DNA of 64,000 nt, taken from assembly GCA_023412915.1 (NCBI GenBank), contig JAEZRE010000020.1:186001-250000 (forward strand). The letters run 5' to 3'. The position numbers were made by a program, and so were the translations under genes. Each line of letters starts with the position of its first letter. Position 1 is the stretch's first letter. The notes below the pieces were generated by a model. It searched no databases. It worked only from the letters and a program-made list of their open reading frames with translations, and was not told the origin of the DNA. This DNA is from Bacillota bacterium. Its GTDB lineage: Bacteria; Bacillota; Clostridia; Acetivibrionales; DTU013. Below are positions 46,058 to 54,913 of this stretch, one piece after another.

Positions 46058-46771
46058 TCAGACTGTCGTCCCGTCTTTGTCGCTGAACCTGTAGCCTATA
46101 CCGCGTATAGTCTCGATATATGCCGGTTTGTTGTCGTCATCTTCGATCTTCTGCCTGAGGTAACGTATGTGGACATCGACAGTTCTGGTTTCGCCGTAAT
46201 AATCATAACCCCAGATCTTATCCAGCAGTAGCTCCCGCGTCAGTACCTTGCCCTTGTTCTGCATCAGCAGCTTGAGCAGCTCGAACTCCTTCAGGGGCAT
46301 CTCTATCAAGCTGCCTTTTTTGAAGACCTCGTGTCTTGCGGTATCGACCTCGATGTCGCCATGCCTCAGTATGTCGGGTTCTTCGGGCGCCGATGCTGCC
46401 GACCTCCTGAGCAGGGCTTTAACCCTGGCCGCGAGCTCGCGCACGCTGAAAGGCTTCGTCAGGTAATCGTCCGCTCCCATTTCAAGTCCCAGCACCTTAT
46501 CGAATTCTTCACCCTTGGCGGTGAGCATGATAATGGGTATGTTTTTGGCCCTGTTATCGGATCTCAGCCTCCTGCACAGCTCCAGGCCATCCATGCCCGG
46601 CAGCATTATATCAAGGATAAACAACGCGGGAAGTGAGCTGCCGATAGCCTCGAGCAGCTTTTCGGCATTATCGAAAACCATTACTTTGAAACCGTTCGAT
46701 TCAAGGTTGTATTGAATAAGCTGTTGTATATGGATCTCGTCATCTACCGCATATATCAGTTCCTTTGACAT
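46058..46771 (-). CDS. phoP: OmpR-family response regulator, PhoP/PhoB-like
   Basis: 237 residues. Receiver with VDDEIHI, LFILDIMLPGMDG (phospho-Asp) and YLTKPFS; winged-helix domain with ELLLDKIWGYDYYGETRTVDVHI, the PhoB/PhoP recognition-helix type. It lies between phoU and the kinase gene, 22 bases from the latter. Its likely target includes the TTAAC repeats upstream of pstB. Confidence 0.92.
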   Translation of the reverse strand: MSKELIYAVDDEIHIQQLIQYNLESNGFKVMVFDNAEKLLEAIGSSLPALFILDIMLPGMDGLELCRRLRSDNRAKNIPIIMLTAKGEEFDKVLGLEMGADDYLTKPFSVRELAARVKALLRRSAASAPEEPDILRHGDIEVDTARHEVFKKGSLIEMPLKEFELLKLLMQNKGKVLTRELLLDKIWGYDYYGETRTVDVHIRYLRQKIEDDDNKPAYIETIRGIGYRFSDKDGTTV

Positions 46772-46788
46772 GCAGCACCCCCGTTCAT

Positions 46789-47565
46789 TTATATTATACC
46801 ACCCTTGCCATTGCTGCTACCCTTGTCATCTATGTCTTTTTCGCCGTCTTTGCCGTCAAACTCGATATCGGCGTAAGGAGGCACGTGGGCCGACTCTTTG
46901 TGATACAGCCTTGCCAGGCGGTCGTGCTCGCCGGTTACGTTGAATACGACCCATTCTCCAATATTGGTGGCGTGATCGCCCATACGCTCTATATATTTTG
47001 CAATAAACATCAGGTCAACGCCCTGCTCGATGGTATTGGGATCGTTTCTCATCAGATTGATAAGCTCGAGTATGACTTTGTTGAATAAAGCGTCCACATC
47101 ATCGTCGCTTGCACAGACCTTTTCAGCCAGCTCGGCATCCTGCCTCACATACGCGTCGATGGACTTGTTTACCATGATTTTCGCCAGTTCGGCCATCTTT
47201 GGTATGTCGATCAACGGTTTGATATACCTTTTCCCTGACATCCTCAATATTATCTCCGCGATATCCGAAGATGCATCGGCGATACGTTCCATGTCCGTAA
47301 TTATCTTCAGCGCCGTGCTGATCGTGCGAAGATCCTTTGCCAGCGGCTGCTGCCTTGCGATAAGGTTCATGCACTTTTTCTCTATCTTTTTTTCATAATC
47401 GTCAATAACATCATCATTCTGGAAAATCTGCCTTGCCAGCTCAACGTCCTGCTTTTTCAATGCAATTATCGTGTTATCTATAGATTCCTCTACGAGGCTG
47501 CCCATTTTTATAAGATCCATATGAAGATCTTCGAGCCCCTGCTCGAATGAATGTCTCGCTACCAT
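46789..47565 (-). CDS. phoU: Phosphate signalling regulator PhoU
   Basis: 258 residues. Two three-helix PhoU bundles with the metal-binding repeats ADASSDIAEIILR-type and ERMGDHATNIGEWV. PhoU damps PhoR activity when phosphate is ample. The last ~35 residues are Asp/Gly-rich and extend past the usual end. Between pstB (with a tandem repeat in the gap) and phoP. Confidence 0.95.
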   Translation of the reverse strand: MVARHSFEQGLEDLHMDLIKMGSLVEESIDNTIIALKKQDVELARQIFQNDDVIDDYEKKIEKKCMNLIARQQPLAKDLRTISTALKIITDMERIADASSDIAEIILRMSGKRYIKPLIDIPKMAELAKIMVNKSIDAYVRQDAELAEKVCASDDDVDALFNKVILELINLMRNDPNTIEQGVDLMFIAKYIERMGDHATNIGEWVVFNVTGEHDRLARLYHKESAHVPPYADIEFDGKDGEKDIDDKGSSNGKGGII

Positions 47566-47581
47566 ATAACTTCCTCCTGCT

Positions 47582-47679
47582 GAACGTTTTAAATGAAATT
47601 CGCGCCTTAAGGACGCTAAACATTCTACTTGAATGTTTTAACGGAAATTCGCGCCTTACGGGCGCTTGACATTCTACTT
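47582..47679 (-). repeat. Tandem 49-base repeat between pstB and phoU
   Basis: Units 47582-47630 and 47631-47679 share most bases (AAATTCGCGCCTTA and ACATTCTACTT blocks). Each can form a small GCGCC/GGCGC-type hairpin, perfect in the second unit. The second copy overlaps the last bases of pstB. It could set mRNA stability or stoichiometry between pstB and phoU. Confidence 0.85.
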
Positions 47680-48433
47680 ATCCGAACCTGCCGGTAATAT
47701 AGTCTTCTGTGCGTTTGTCCCGCGGCGTGCTGAATATGGCTTCCGTTTCGCCGGCTTCCACTATTTCGCCGTGCAGGAAAAATGCCGTTTTGTCCGAGAT
47801 CCTGCCTGCCTGCTGCATATTGTGCGTAACAATGATGATCGTATACTTCTCCTTCAGCTCATCTATCAGGTCTTCGATCTTCATAGTCGAAATCGGGTCA
47901 AGCGCGGAAGTAGGTTCGTCCATGAGAACGACTTCCGGGTTGACCGCCAGGACTCTTGCGATGCAAAGCCTCTGCTGCTGCCCGCCCGATAGCCCCAGCG
48001 CGCTTTTCTTCAGTCTGTCCTTGACTTCATCCCACAAGGCTGCGCCGCGCAGGCTCTTTTCTATTATCTCGTCAAGCTCCGACCGGTTTTTCAGGCCGTG
48101 TATCCTGGGACCGTAGGCTATATTGTCATAAATGGACATCGGAAAGGGGTTGGGCTTCTGGAAGACCATTCCTACCCGTTTTCTGAGTTCAACTATATCA
48201 TACTGCCCATATATGTTCAAACCATCCAGGAAGACATCGCCGGAGATTCTGACCCCCGTCACGAGGTCGTTCATGCGGTCGATTGTTTTAAGGAAGGTGG
48301 ACTTTCCGCAGCCGGAAGGACCGATGAGCGCAGTTACCTGATTTTCAGCTATGTCTATAGTGACGCTCTTCAGGGCATGCACATCGCCGTAATAAAGGTC
48401 CAGGTTCCTCGTTGAAATCTTTTGCAAATTCAT
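47678..48433 (-). CDS. pstB: Phosphate ABC transporter ATP-binding protein
   Basis: 251 residues, standard. ATPase of the high-affinity phosphate importer. Walker A GPSGCGKST, signature ALSGGQQQRLCIARVLAV, Walker B VVLMDEPTSALDPIST, and the PstB-typical YYGDVHALKSV start. The permease and binding-protein genes pstS, pstC and pstA, which usually stand just upstream, are absent from the window; the next gene upstream is divergent. Confidence 0.97.
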   Translation of the reverse strand: MNLQKISTRNLDLYYGDVHALKSVTIDIAENQVTALIGPSGCGKSTFLKTIDRMNDLVTGVRISGDVFLDGLNIYGQYDIVELRKRVGMVFQKPNPFPMSIYDNIAYGPRIHGLKNRSELDEIIEKSLRGAALWDEVKDRLKKSALGLSGGQQQRLCIARVLAVNPEVVLMDEPTSALDPISTMKIEDLIDELKEKYTIIIVTHNMQQAGRISDKTAFFLHGEIVEAGETEAIFSTPRDKRTEDYITGRFG

Positions 48434-48612
48434 AAAATGTGACCTCCTGACAGAATCATTGTTACGGCAGGCAATTCATAAATCATGATTCTAATCATCC
48501 CATTATTTACTTTCAGCCATACAGCCGGATTCAGGCTCATGTAAATTTAATTGCGTACACCTGCTGATTTCAGTTTACATTTACATATTATTTCTGGCTT
48601 TTTAAGCCCGGA

Positions 48613-48639
48613 TTAACCCATTGTTAACTTCAGGTTAAT
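48613..48639 (-). promoter_or_regulatory. Candidate PhoP box
   Basis: TTAAC at 48613, TTAAC at 48624 and TTAAT at 48635, repeated exactly every 11 bases; on the minus strand this reads TTAAC, TTAACA, TTAAT with the same period. Bacillus PhoP binds TTAACA-like repeats spaced this way. It is about 180 bases before pstB and 75 before the divergent amidase gene. A possible -10 (TAATAT) follows on the minus strand at 48590-48585. Confidence 0.6.
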
Positions 48640-48717
48640 TTTGATATTGCCGGCGGAATCAATTTCGAGGAGCTTATCGCATATATTAATGGGAAAACAT
48701 CTTGAGGGGATCGATAT

Positions 48718-49242
48718 ATGAATTATGCCAATTACGGCAGGGACTTGACAATACAGCCATACGACAGGGAAAAGGCCCTTCAGTATGCGCATAAATGGGC
48801 TTACGCAAGAAATCCGGCCTATCTCGACTTTGAAAACCTTGGCGGAGACTGTACCAATTTTGCTTCGCAGTGTATTTTTGCAGGAAGCGGAGTAATGAAC
48901 CGCACTCCGGTTTACGGCTGGTATTATGATAATTCCTTCAGCAGGACTGCTTCCTGGACAGGGGTTAATTATATTTATGATTTTTTGACAGGGAACAAGG
49001 GAAGAGGACCCTTTGCGGAAGAGGTGGATGCAGAGGATGCCGAGCCTGGGGACCTTGCGCAGATATCCTTCTCCGACAGCAAGCGTTTCGACCACTCCCC
49101 GGTGATTATCAAAATCGAGGGGAAAAAAGGAAAGGACGGCATATTGATTGCCGCCCATACTTTTGATACCGATTATTACAAGCTTATGGAGTTCGAACCT
49201 GCGTACATCAGATTTTTGCATATTTCAGGCGTTCGCGTCTGA
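48718..49242 (+). CDS. Amidase-domain (Amidase_6 type) protein
   Basis: 174 residues without a signal peptide. GGDCTNFASQCIFAGSG carries the presumed catalytic Cys, and DHSPVIIKI the His, as in the putative amidase domain found in clostridial cell-wall or spore proteins. The domain takes up the whole product. GAGGGGATC lies upstream of ATG. Function in this organism unknown; it may share the control region with pstB. Confidence 0.82.
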   Translation: MNYANYGRDLTIQPYDREKALQYAHKWAYARNPAYLDFENLGGDCTNFASQCIFAGSGVMNRTPVYGWYYDNSFSRTASWTGVNYIYDFLTGNKGRGPFAEEVDAEDAEPGDLAQISFSDSKRFDHSPVIIKIEGKKGKDGILIAAHTFDTDYYKLMEFEPAYIRFLHISGVRV

Positions 49243-49335
49243 AATTATTAATGGAATAATGTAGCTGTGTACCGGCGTAATAAGCCGTTGCGTAGTCTTG
49301 TTCAAAAATCGCAGGTGCTCGATGCATTTGCGATT

Positions 49336-49788
49336 TTATTTGGCCTTCTTTGCAAGCTTCACATCCTCTTCCGTAAGAACCTTTTCAAGGTCCAGCATGA
49401 GGATGAGTCGGCTGCCGACCTTGGCAGTTCCGCTCAGGAACCTGTCCTTTGCATTGTTTAACGCTTCCGGCGCCGGGTCGAATTCGTTGTCTTCCACTTT
49501 GATTATTTCCCGGACTCCGTCTACGATGACGCCAATCTCTGAAACCGAAGTGTTTGCGATGATGATCTTGGTGTTTTCGTCAAACTCCGGGCTTGCCATA
49601 TTGAAGCGTCTTCTGAGGTTGAAAATGGTCAGGACCTTTCCCCTGAGATTCGCCAAGCCTTCGATGTAATCCGGCGTATTGGGTATTTTGAAGATATCGA
49701 GCATTTTTTCGATACTGCTGATATTTTCGATGTTCAAACCGAATTCCTCACCATTGATTGTAAATACGACAAACTGCCTTGTACCCAA
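49336..49788 (-). CDS. cheW: CheW-domain chemotaxis adaptor
   Basis: 150 residues from TTG 49788 behind AAGGAGGGG. One CheW domain (VVFTINGEEFGLNIENISSIEK, YIEGLANLRGKVLTIFNLRRRF, GVIVDGVREIIKVE). CheW couples chemoreceptors to CheA. It stands alone, with no other chemotaxis gene in the window, so it could be a general CheW or one dedicated to a particular receptor. Confidence 0.92.
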   Translation of the reverse strand: MGTRQFVVFTINGEEFGLNIENISSIEKMLDIFKIPNTPDYIEGLANLRGKVLTIFNLRRRFNMASPEFDENTKIIIANTSVSEIGVIVDGVREIIKVEDNEFDPAPEALNNAKDRFLSGTAKVGSRLILMLDLEKVLTEEDVKLAKKAK

Positions 49789-49815
49789 TTTAACCCCTCC
49801 TTGTTTAAATGCAAG

Positions 49816-51018
49816 TCATGTGCGATAGCTTCCGTTTATTTTTACATAATCGTACGAGAAGTCACAGGTCCAGACGTGATCCGAGTAAACGCCCTTGTTC
49901 AGTTTTACCAGCAGCTTGATTTCAGCCTTTTTGAGCAGTTCCTTTGCGGCTGCCTCGTCGAAGCTTGCGGCACATCCGCTTTTACAAACCAAAAGATCTC
50001 CTATATATATATCGGTGTAAGCCGGATCAAATTCAGCCCCGGAATAACCGGCCGCTGTAAATATCCTGCCCCAGTTTGCATCCTCGCCGAATATCATTGT
50101 TTTTACGAGAGGGGATTTCGCTATGGCAACTGCCGCCTTATAAGCGTCATCCGGGCTGCCTGCTCCCTCGACGACGACTTCTATAAGCTTGGTGGCGCCT
50201 TCACCGTCCTTTGCGATGAGTCTTGCGAGATGATTGCAGACATATTCGAGCGCGTCCCTGAATTGCTCGTAATCTTCGCTTTCATTTATGATGCCGGCAT
50301 TGTCGGCCATTCCGTTGGCCAGGATGACCACCATATCGCATACGCTCGTATCGCCGTCGACCGTCACCCGGTTGAAGGTCGTTTTCACTGCATCCTTGAG
50401 TGCTTTGTCAAGAAGCTTTCTCGATATGTTCGCGTCGGTGGTAATAACACCTATCATGGTCGCCATGTTGGGATGGATCATGCCGGAGCCTTTGGCCATA
50501 GCTCCTATGACTACCTTGGCTTCCTGCAGCTCGAGTTCGACCGCCACTTCCTTGAACATCGTGTCGGTCGTCATTATCGCTTCCAGCGCGTCGTGCCCGC
50601 CGTCGGGGTCCATCCCTGAAACGAGCGCTTCGAGCCCCGGACGTATTGCCTCCATGTTGAGCGGCTTTCCTATGACGCCGGTCGATCCGACCAGGACATC
50701 CTGCGGGCTGCATTCCAGAAGCCCGGAAGTAATCGTCGCTATCTCGAGCGCGTCGGCATGGCCCTGTTCACCGACACCGGCGTTGGCATTACCGCTGTTG
50801 ATGACTATTGCATTTGCATATCCGCTTTTTATATGCTCCATTGTAAGTTGGAGCGAGTGGCCCTTTACCTTATTCGTTGTGAAAACGCCTGCAGCAGCGG
50901 CGCTGTCCTCGGAACAGACGATCGCAAGATCCTTCTTTCCGTCCTTTTTGAGCCCGCATGCGATACCGGTGGCAAAAAAACCTTCAGGAGCCGTGACCCC
51001 TCCGTTGATTATGTTCAT
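49816..51018 (-). CDS. argJ: Glutamate N-acetyltransferase / amino-acid acetyltransferase
   Basis: About 400 residues from ATG 51018 (GGAG upstream). It moves acetyl from N-acetylornithine to glutamate in the cyclic arginine pathway. The self-cleavage site MATMIGVITTD (Ala-Thr junction) and KGSGMIHPN are present, so alpha and beta chains should form. Other arg genes are not in the window. An upstream in-frame GTG (51036) is less likely. Confidence 0.95.
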   Translation of the reverse strand: MNIINGGVTAPEGFFATGIACGLKKDGKKDLAIVCSEDSAAAAGVFTTNKVKGHSLQLTMEHIKSGYANAIVINSGNANAGVGEQGHADALEIATITSGLLECSPQDVLVGSTGVIGKPLNMEAIRPGLEALVSGMDPDGGHDALEAIMTTDTMFKEVAVELELQEAKVVIGAMAKGSGMIHPNMATMIGVITTDANISRKLLDKALKDAVKTTFNRVTVDGDTSVCDMVVILANGMADNAGIINESEDYEQFRDALEYVCNHLARLIAKDGEGATKLIEVVVEGAGSPDDAYKAAVAIAKSPLVKTMIFGEDANWGRIFTAAGYSGAEFDPAYTDIYIGDLLVCKSGCAASFDEAAAKELLKKAEIKLLVKLNKGVYSDHVWTCDFSYDYVKINGSYRT

Positions 51019-51259
51019 AATATCCACTCCAGACACTAAAATACGTTATTTTTTACCTTTTGCTTTAAATAATTAAATTATACATAAATACACAGCCGGA
51101 TTCAATAAATAGGGTGGTTTAAAGGAAAAAATTATCCTATGGAGGTTTTTTGTTGTGGAAGAGTTATATTATAGAAGATAAGGAATAGAGGGCTGTAAGC
51201 CCCGGGGTTTGCGGCAGCCAGGCTTGAAAAGTGGTCTTAAAAATGCGAATGCTTTGGCC

Positions 51260-51288
51260 TTGACATGATTTTTCATATAATATATTAT
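51260..51288 (+). promoter_or_regulatory. Promoter of the valS T-box transcript
   Basis: TTGACA (51260-51265), 17-base spacer, TATTAT (51283-51288). Transcription would start at the T-box leader. Confidence 0.75.
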
Positions 51289-51299
51289 CATATATAAAT

Positions 51300-51576
51300 G
51301 TATAGGAAGCTATGATCGGAAGTAGTAAACAGGCGTCTGACCCATCAGAGAGAAAGGTCCCAGGGCTGAGAGACTTTTCGGGGACAAGGCCGTTGAAGTC
51401 GTCCGTGAGCTCTGCACAAATACGGCGCCCGGCGCGAAGATACCGGCCTGCCATACAATTGCAGCGGCAGGAGCCGTTATATTCCGGTAAGCAGCCCTTT
51501 CGACCAAAGGGAATTTTGGTGGTACCGCGGAGAACACGAAACCTTCGTCCAATTATATCTTGGATGAAGGTTTTTT
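51300..51576 (+). promoter_or_regulatory. T-box leader upstream of small membrane gene and valS
   Basis: T-box core TTGGTGGTACCGCGG at 51516-51530, followed by a terminator: arms 51539-51552 and 51560-51572 and TTTTTT. Upstream long helices with AGAGAG and GCAGCGGCAGGAG are typical of this class. Expected to sense uncharged tRNA-Val because valS is the synthetase gene downstream; specifier codon not assigned. Confidence 0.92.
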
Positions 51577-51638
51577 ATTATCCGCCTATGATTTTTTATA
51601 TAAAGCTACGGATATCATACGAAGGAAGGAATGAAACT

Positions 51639-51881
51639 ATGCTGGCTTTAAAAATACTTGCGGGATTGGTACTCATACTGGGCTTTTTCATTGCGTTGGC
51701 GGCCAGAGGCCTGGTTACCAGGTTCAATCTGGATAAAAGAGTGACTATTGATAATGAAAGCGAATTCGGGGAGAAGGAAGCCGAGGAGTACAGGTATGTC
51801 AAGGCAGTGGCCATAGTCAAGATGTGCGGCATGATAATAGCGCTTCCGGGACTTATACTGACATTGTTCGCTTTCAAATGA
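51639..51881 (+). CDS. Small two-span membrane protein between T-box and valS
   Basis: 80 residues, ATG 51639 with GAAGGAAGGA upstream. Hydrophobic spans at about 3-22 and 60-78 flank a charged middle (DKRVTIDNESEFGEKEAEEYRY). Not a family I can name. It lies inside the T-box-controlled transcript ahead of valS, so its expression should rise on valine starvation. Its stop TGA is made by the first bases of the dispersed repeat. Confidence 0.75.
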   Translation: MLALKILAGLVLILGFFIALAARGLVTRFNLDKRVTIDNESEFGEKEAEEYRYVKAVAIVKMCGMIIALPGLILTLFAFK

Positions 51882-51906
51882 AACGCAGGGACGGTTCTTT
51901 TGTTCC
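51880..51906 (+). repeat. Dispersed repeat, half-element
   Basis: GAAACGCAGGGACGGTTC plus TTTTGTTCC, the left arm of the palindrome at 42112. It begins within the stop codon of the small membrane protein gene. Confidence 0.8.
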
Positions 51907-51964
51907 AGTTAACGGTGAATGTACTACTTTGATTATGTGAGGAAAAGAATGAGGAGGATACAAC

Positions 51965-54613
51965 ATGGAAGAGACTAACAATCTTGCGAAAACTTATGAC
52001 CCGGCGCAGGTGGAAGACCGGTTATATGCGGAATGGGTGGAAAAAGGGTATTTCCATGCCGTGCCCGACAAAAGTAAAACGCCTTATACGATAGTCATAC
52101 CCCCGCCGAACATCACGGGGCAGCTCCACATGGGACATGCCCTCGACAATACGCTCCAGGATACGCTGATACGTTGGAAAAGGATGCAGGGCTACTGTGC
52201 TCTGTGGCTCCCCGGCACCGACCATGCAAGTATAGCGACCGAGGCGAAAATAGTCGAGGCTATGGCAAAGGAAGGCCTGACCAAGGATATGCTCGGTAGG
52301 GAGAAGTTCCTCGAGAGGGCTTGGGATTGGAAGAAGGTATACGGAGGAAGGATCGTCGAACAGCTCAAGAAGCTCGGCAGCTCCTGTGACTGGGAGCGCG
52401 AAAGATTCACTATGGACGAAGGGCTTTCTAAAGCCGTGCTCGAGGTATTTGTCAAGCTTTATGAAAAAGGCCTGATCTACCGCGGAGACCGAATAATCAA
52501 CTGGTGTCCCAAATGCTGCACCTCCATATCGGACGCGGAAGTCGAATATGAGGAGCAGGAGGGCAATTTCTGGCACCTCAAATATCCTCTCAAGGATAGC
52601 GATGAATTTATTATAGTCGCAACTACAAGACCCGAGACAATGCTCGGAGATACGGCGGTGGCTGTAAATCCCGAAGACGAACGCTACGCCGGGATGATCG
52701 GAAAGACTGTCGTACTGCCGCTAATGAACCGCGAGATCCCGATAATTGCCGATTCGTATGTCGACAAGGAGTTCGGCACCGGAGCCGTCAAGATCACGCC
52801 GGCCCACGACCCCAATGACTTTGAAGTCGGACTGCGCCACAACCTGCCGCAGATCAGGGTCATGGACGATACGGCAAGGATGAATCAAGCCGCGGGTAAA
52901 TATGAAGGCCTTGACAGATACGAAGCCAGGAAGCGGATCGTCGAAGACCTTAAAACTTTGGGCCTGCTCGTAAAAATCGAAGGCCACAAGCATAATGTCG
53001 GCACCTGTTACAGATGCAGCACGGTCATCGAACCCATCATGTCCAGGCAGTGGTTCGTAAAAATGAAACCGCTTGCCGAGCCTGCGCTCGATGTGGTCAG
53101 GAACGGAACGATCAAGTTCGTGCCCGAAAGGTTCTCAAAGATATATTTCAACTGGATGGAAAACATCCAGGATTGGTGCATATCGAGGCAGCTCTGGTGG
53201 GGCCACCGGATACCGGCCTACTACTGCCAGGAATGCGGCGAAATGATGGTCGGACGCGAAATGCCGGATGTATGCCCGAAGTGCGGCAGTAAAAGGATCG
53301 AGCAGGATCCCGATACGCTGGATACCTGGTTCAGTTCGGCGCTCTGGCCTTTCTCCACACTCGGCTGGCCGGACAGAACCGAGGACCTCGAATATTTTTA
53401 TCCCACGAACGTACTGGTCACCGGCTACGACATAATATTCTTCTGGGTCGCGAGGATGATATTCTCGGGTCTCGAGCACATGGGCAGAGAACCGTTCAAA
53501 CATGTGTTCATACACGGTATCGTGAGGGATGCGCAGGGCAGGAAGATGAGCAAGTCGCTCGGCAACGGCATCGACCCGCTCGAGGTCATATCCCAGTATG
53601 GCACTGATGCTCTGAGATTCGCCCTGACAATAGGCAATTCACCGGGCAATGACCAGCGTTTCTCCACCGAGAAGGTGGAGTCGAGCAGGAATTTTGCGAA
53701 CAAGATATGGAACGCGACAAGGTTCGTGCTGATGAATTTCGACGAGGATGTGGATTTCAGCGGAGTGTACAGCTCCAAATTCACCGTGCCGGACAAGTGG
53801 ATACTAAGCAGGGTCAACACCTTGACGGCCGAGGTGACTGAAAACCTTGACAATTTCGAACTCGGCGTGGCTCTCCAGAAGATATACGAATTCATCTGGG
53901 AGGAGTTCTGCGACTGGTATATCGAGCTCGTGAAACCGAGGCTCTTCGACAGGGAGGACAACACACGACTCGAGGCGCAGTATGTGCTCAACTACGCGCT
54001 CGGTACGGCAATGAAGCTGCTGCACCCGTACATGCCTTTCATAACCGAGGAAATATACAGGCATCTGATAAACGGCGATGAGAGCATCATGATCTCGGCG
54101 TGGCCGAAGTATGATGAAAAGCTGTACTTCCCCGAAGCGGAAAAGGATATGCAGCTCGTTATGGATGCGATCAAGGCGGTCAGAAATATAAAGGTCGAAA
54201 TGAATGTTCCGCCATCAAGGAAGAACAAGCTCATATTTGTAGCGGGAGCAGCCGAAGCGAATGTGCTCGCGGGCGGAAGAAAATTCTTCGAACGCCTTGC
54301 CGGAGCGTCTGAGATCGTTGTGCAGGCCGATAAGTCGGGCATACCGTCCGACGCAGTCGCCGCTGTCATTCCGGGCGCCGAAGTCTATATACCGCTAGAA
54401 GACCTTGTGGATATCGCAAAGGAAATCGAGAGGCTCGAAAAGGAAAGGGCCAACCTCGAGAAGGAGCTTGAAAGAGTGGTTAGCAAGCTCGGCAACGAGG
54501 GCTTCGTGGCTAAAGCTCCGGCGAAGGTCATCGAAGAGGAACGCGCAAAGAAGGCCAAATACACTGAAATGTACGACAAGCTTATGGAAAGACTGAACGG
54601 TCTGAAGAAGTAA
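51965..54613 (+). CDS. valS: Valyl-tRNA synthetase
   Basis: 882 residues. Class I synthetase: PPNITGQLHMGHALDN (HIGH motif), GRKMSKSLGNGIDP (KMSKS), editing domain between them, an internal zinc pair (CQECGEMM, CPKCGS), and a C-terminal coiled coil (about 805-880). Charges tRNA-Val. Preceded by a T-box leader and a small membrane gene. Standard. Confidence 0.97.
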   Translation: MEETNNLAKTYDPAQVEDRLYAEWVEKGYFHAVPDKSKTPYTIVIPPPNITGQLHMGHALDNTLQDTLIRWKRMQGYCALWLPGTDHASIATEAKIVEAMAKEGLTKDMLGREKFLERAWDWKKVYGGRIVEQLKKLGSSCDWERERFTMDEGLSKAVLEVFVKLYEKGLIYRGDRIINWCPKCCTSISDAEVEYEEQEGNFWHLKYPLKDSDEFIIVATTRPETMLGDTAVAVNPEDERYAGMIGKTVVLPLMNREIPIIADSYVDKEFGTGAVKITPAHDPNDFEVGLRHNLPQIRVMDDTARMNQAAGKYEGLDRYEARKRIVEDLKTLGLLVKIEGHKHNVGTCYRCSTVIEPIMSRQWFVKMKPLAEPALDVVRNGTIKFVPERFSKIYFNWMENIQDWCISRQLWWGHRIPAYYCQECGEMMVGREMPDVCPKCGSKRIEQDPDTLDTWFSSALWPFSTLGWPDRTEDLEYFYPTNVLVTGYDIIFFWVARMIFSGLEHMGREPFKHVFIHGIVRDAQGRKMSKSLGNGIDPLEVISQYGTDALRFALTIGNSPGNDQRFSTEKVESSRNFANKIWNATRFVLMNFDEDVDFSGVYSSKFTVPDKWILSRVNTLTAEVTENLDNFELGVALQKIYEFIWEEFCDWYIELVKPRLFDREDNTRLEAQYVLNYALGTAMKLLHPYMPFITEEIYRHLINGDESIMISAWPKYDEKLYFPEAEKDMQLVMDAIKAVRNIKVEMNVPPSRKNKLIFVAGAAEANVLAGGRKFFERLAGASEIVVQADKSGIPSDAVAAVIPGAEVYIPLEDLVDIAKEIERLEKERANLEKELERVVSKLGNEGFVAKAPAKVIEEERAKKAKYTEMYDKLMERLNGLKK

Positions 54614-54659
54614 ACCTGCTAAAATAATAATACGAGCAGGTATAAATGTATGAATAAGC

Positions 54660-54699
54660 AGGGGCGGTTCTGTACTCGATGACGGAATCGCCCTGTTTT
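54660..54699 (+). terminator. Terminator after valS
   Basis: GGGCGGTTC (about 54662-54670) pairs with GAATCGCCC (about 54685-54693) with one G-U pair, followed by TGTTTTT. Confidence 0.8.
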
Positions 54700-54913
54700 T
54701 ATATGCAGCTGTGCCTTGTCCAAGGTGTTCAAATTTTGTCTTTTTGATATATGCCAAATGTTAGAATGGTTTGAAAAACAAGTTAAGCTTTCGTTATGTA
54801 TGTGCAGGATGCTCTTTCGCCCGAAATGGTACAAGTACCCGATCATATGGTATAATAAGATAACGGCGGCAGGACTGCCGGATAAAGTCATAATATTAAT
54901 TACAGGTGAAGAT

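Noticed and set aside
51312..51638. N-terminal extension of the small membrane protein through the T-box
   Set aside because: The extension is T-box RNA sequence; ATG 51639 has a strong ribosome site.
54716..54913. 66-residue N-terminal extension of NAD synthetase
   Set aside because: It begins inside the valS terminator region and does not fit the nitrilase-domain start at MNHGFVKVA.
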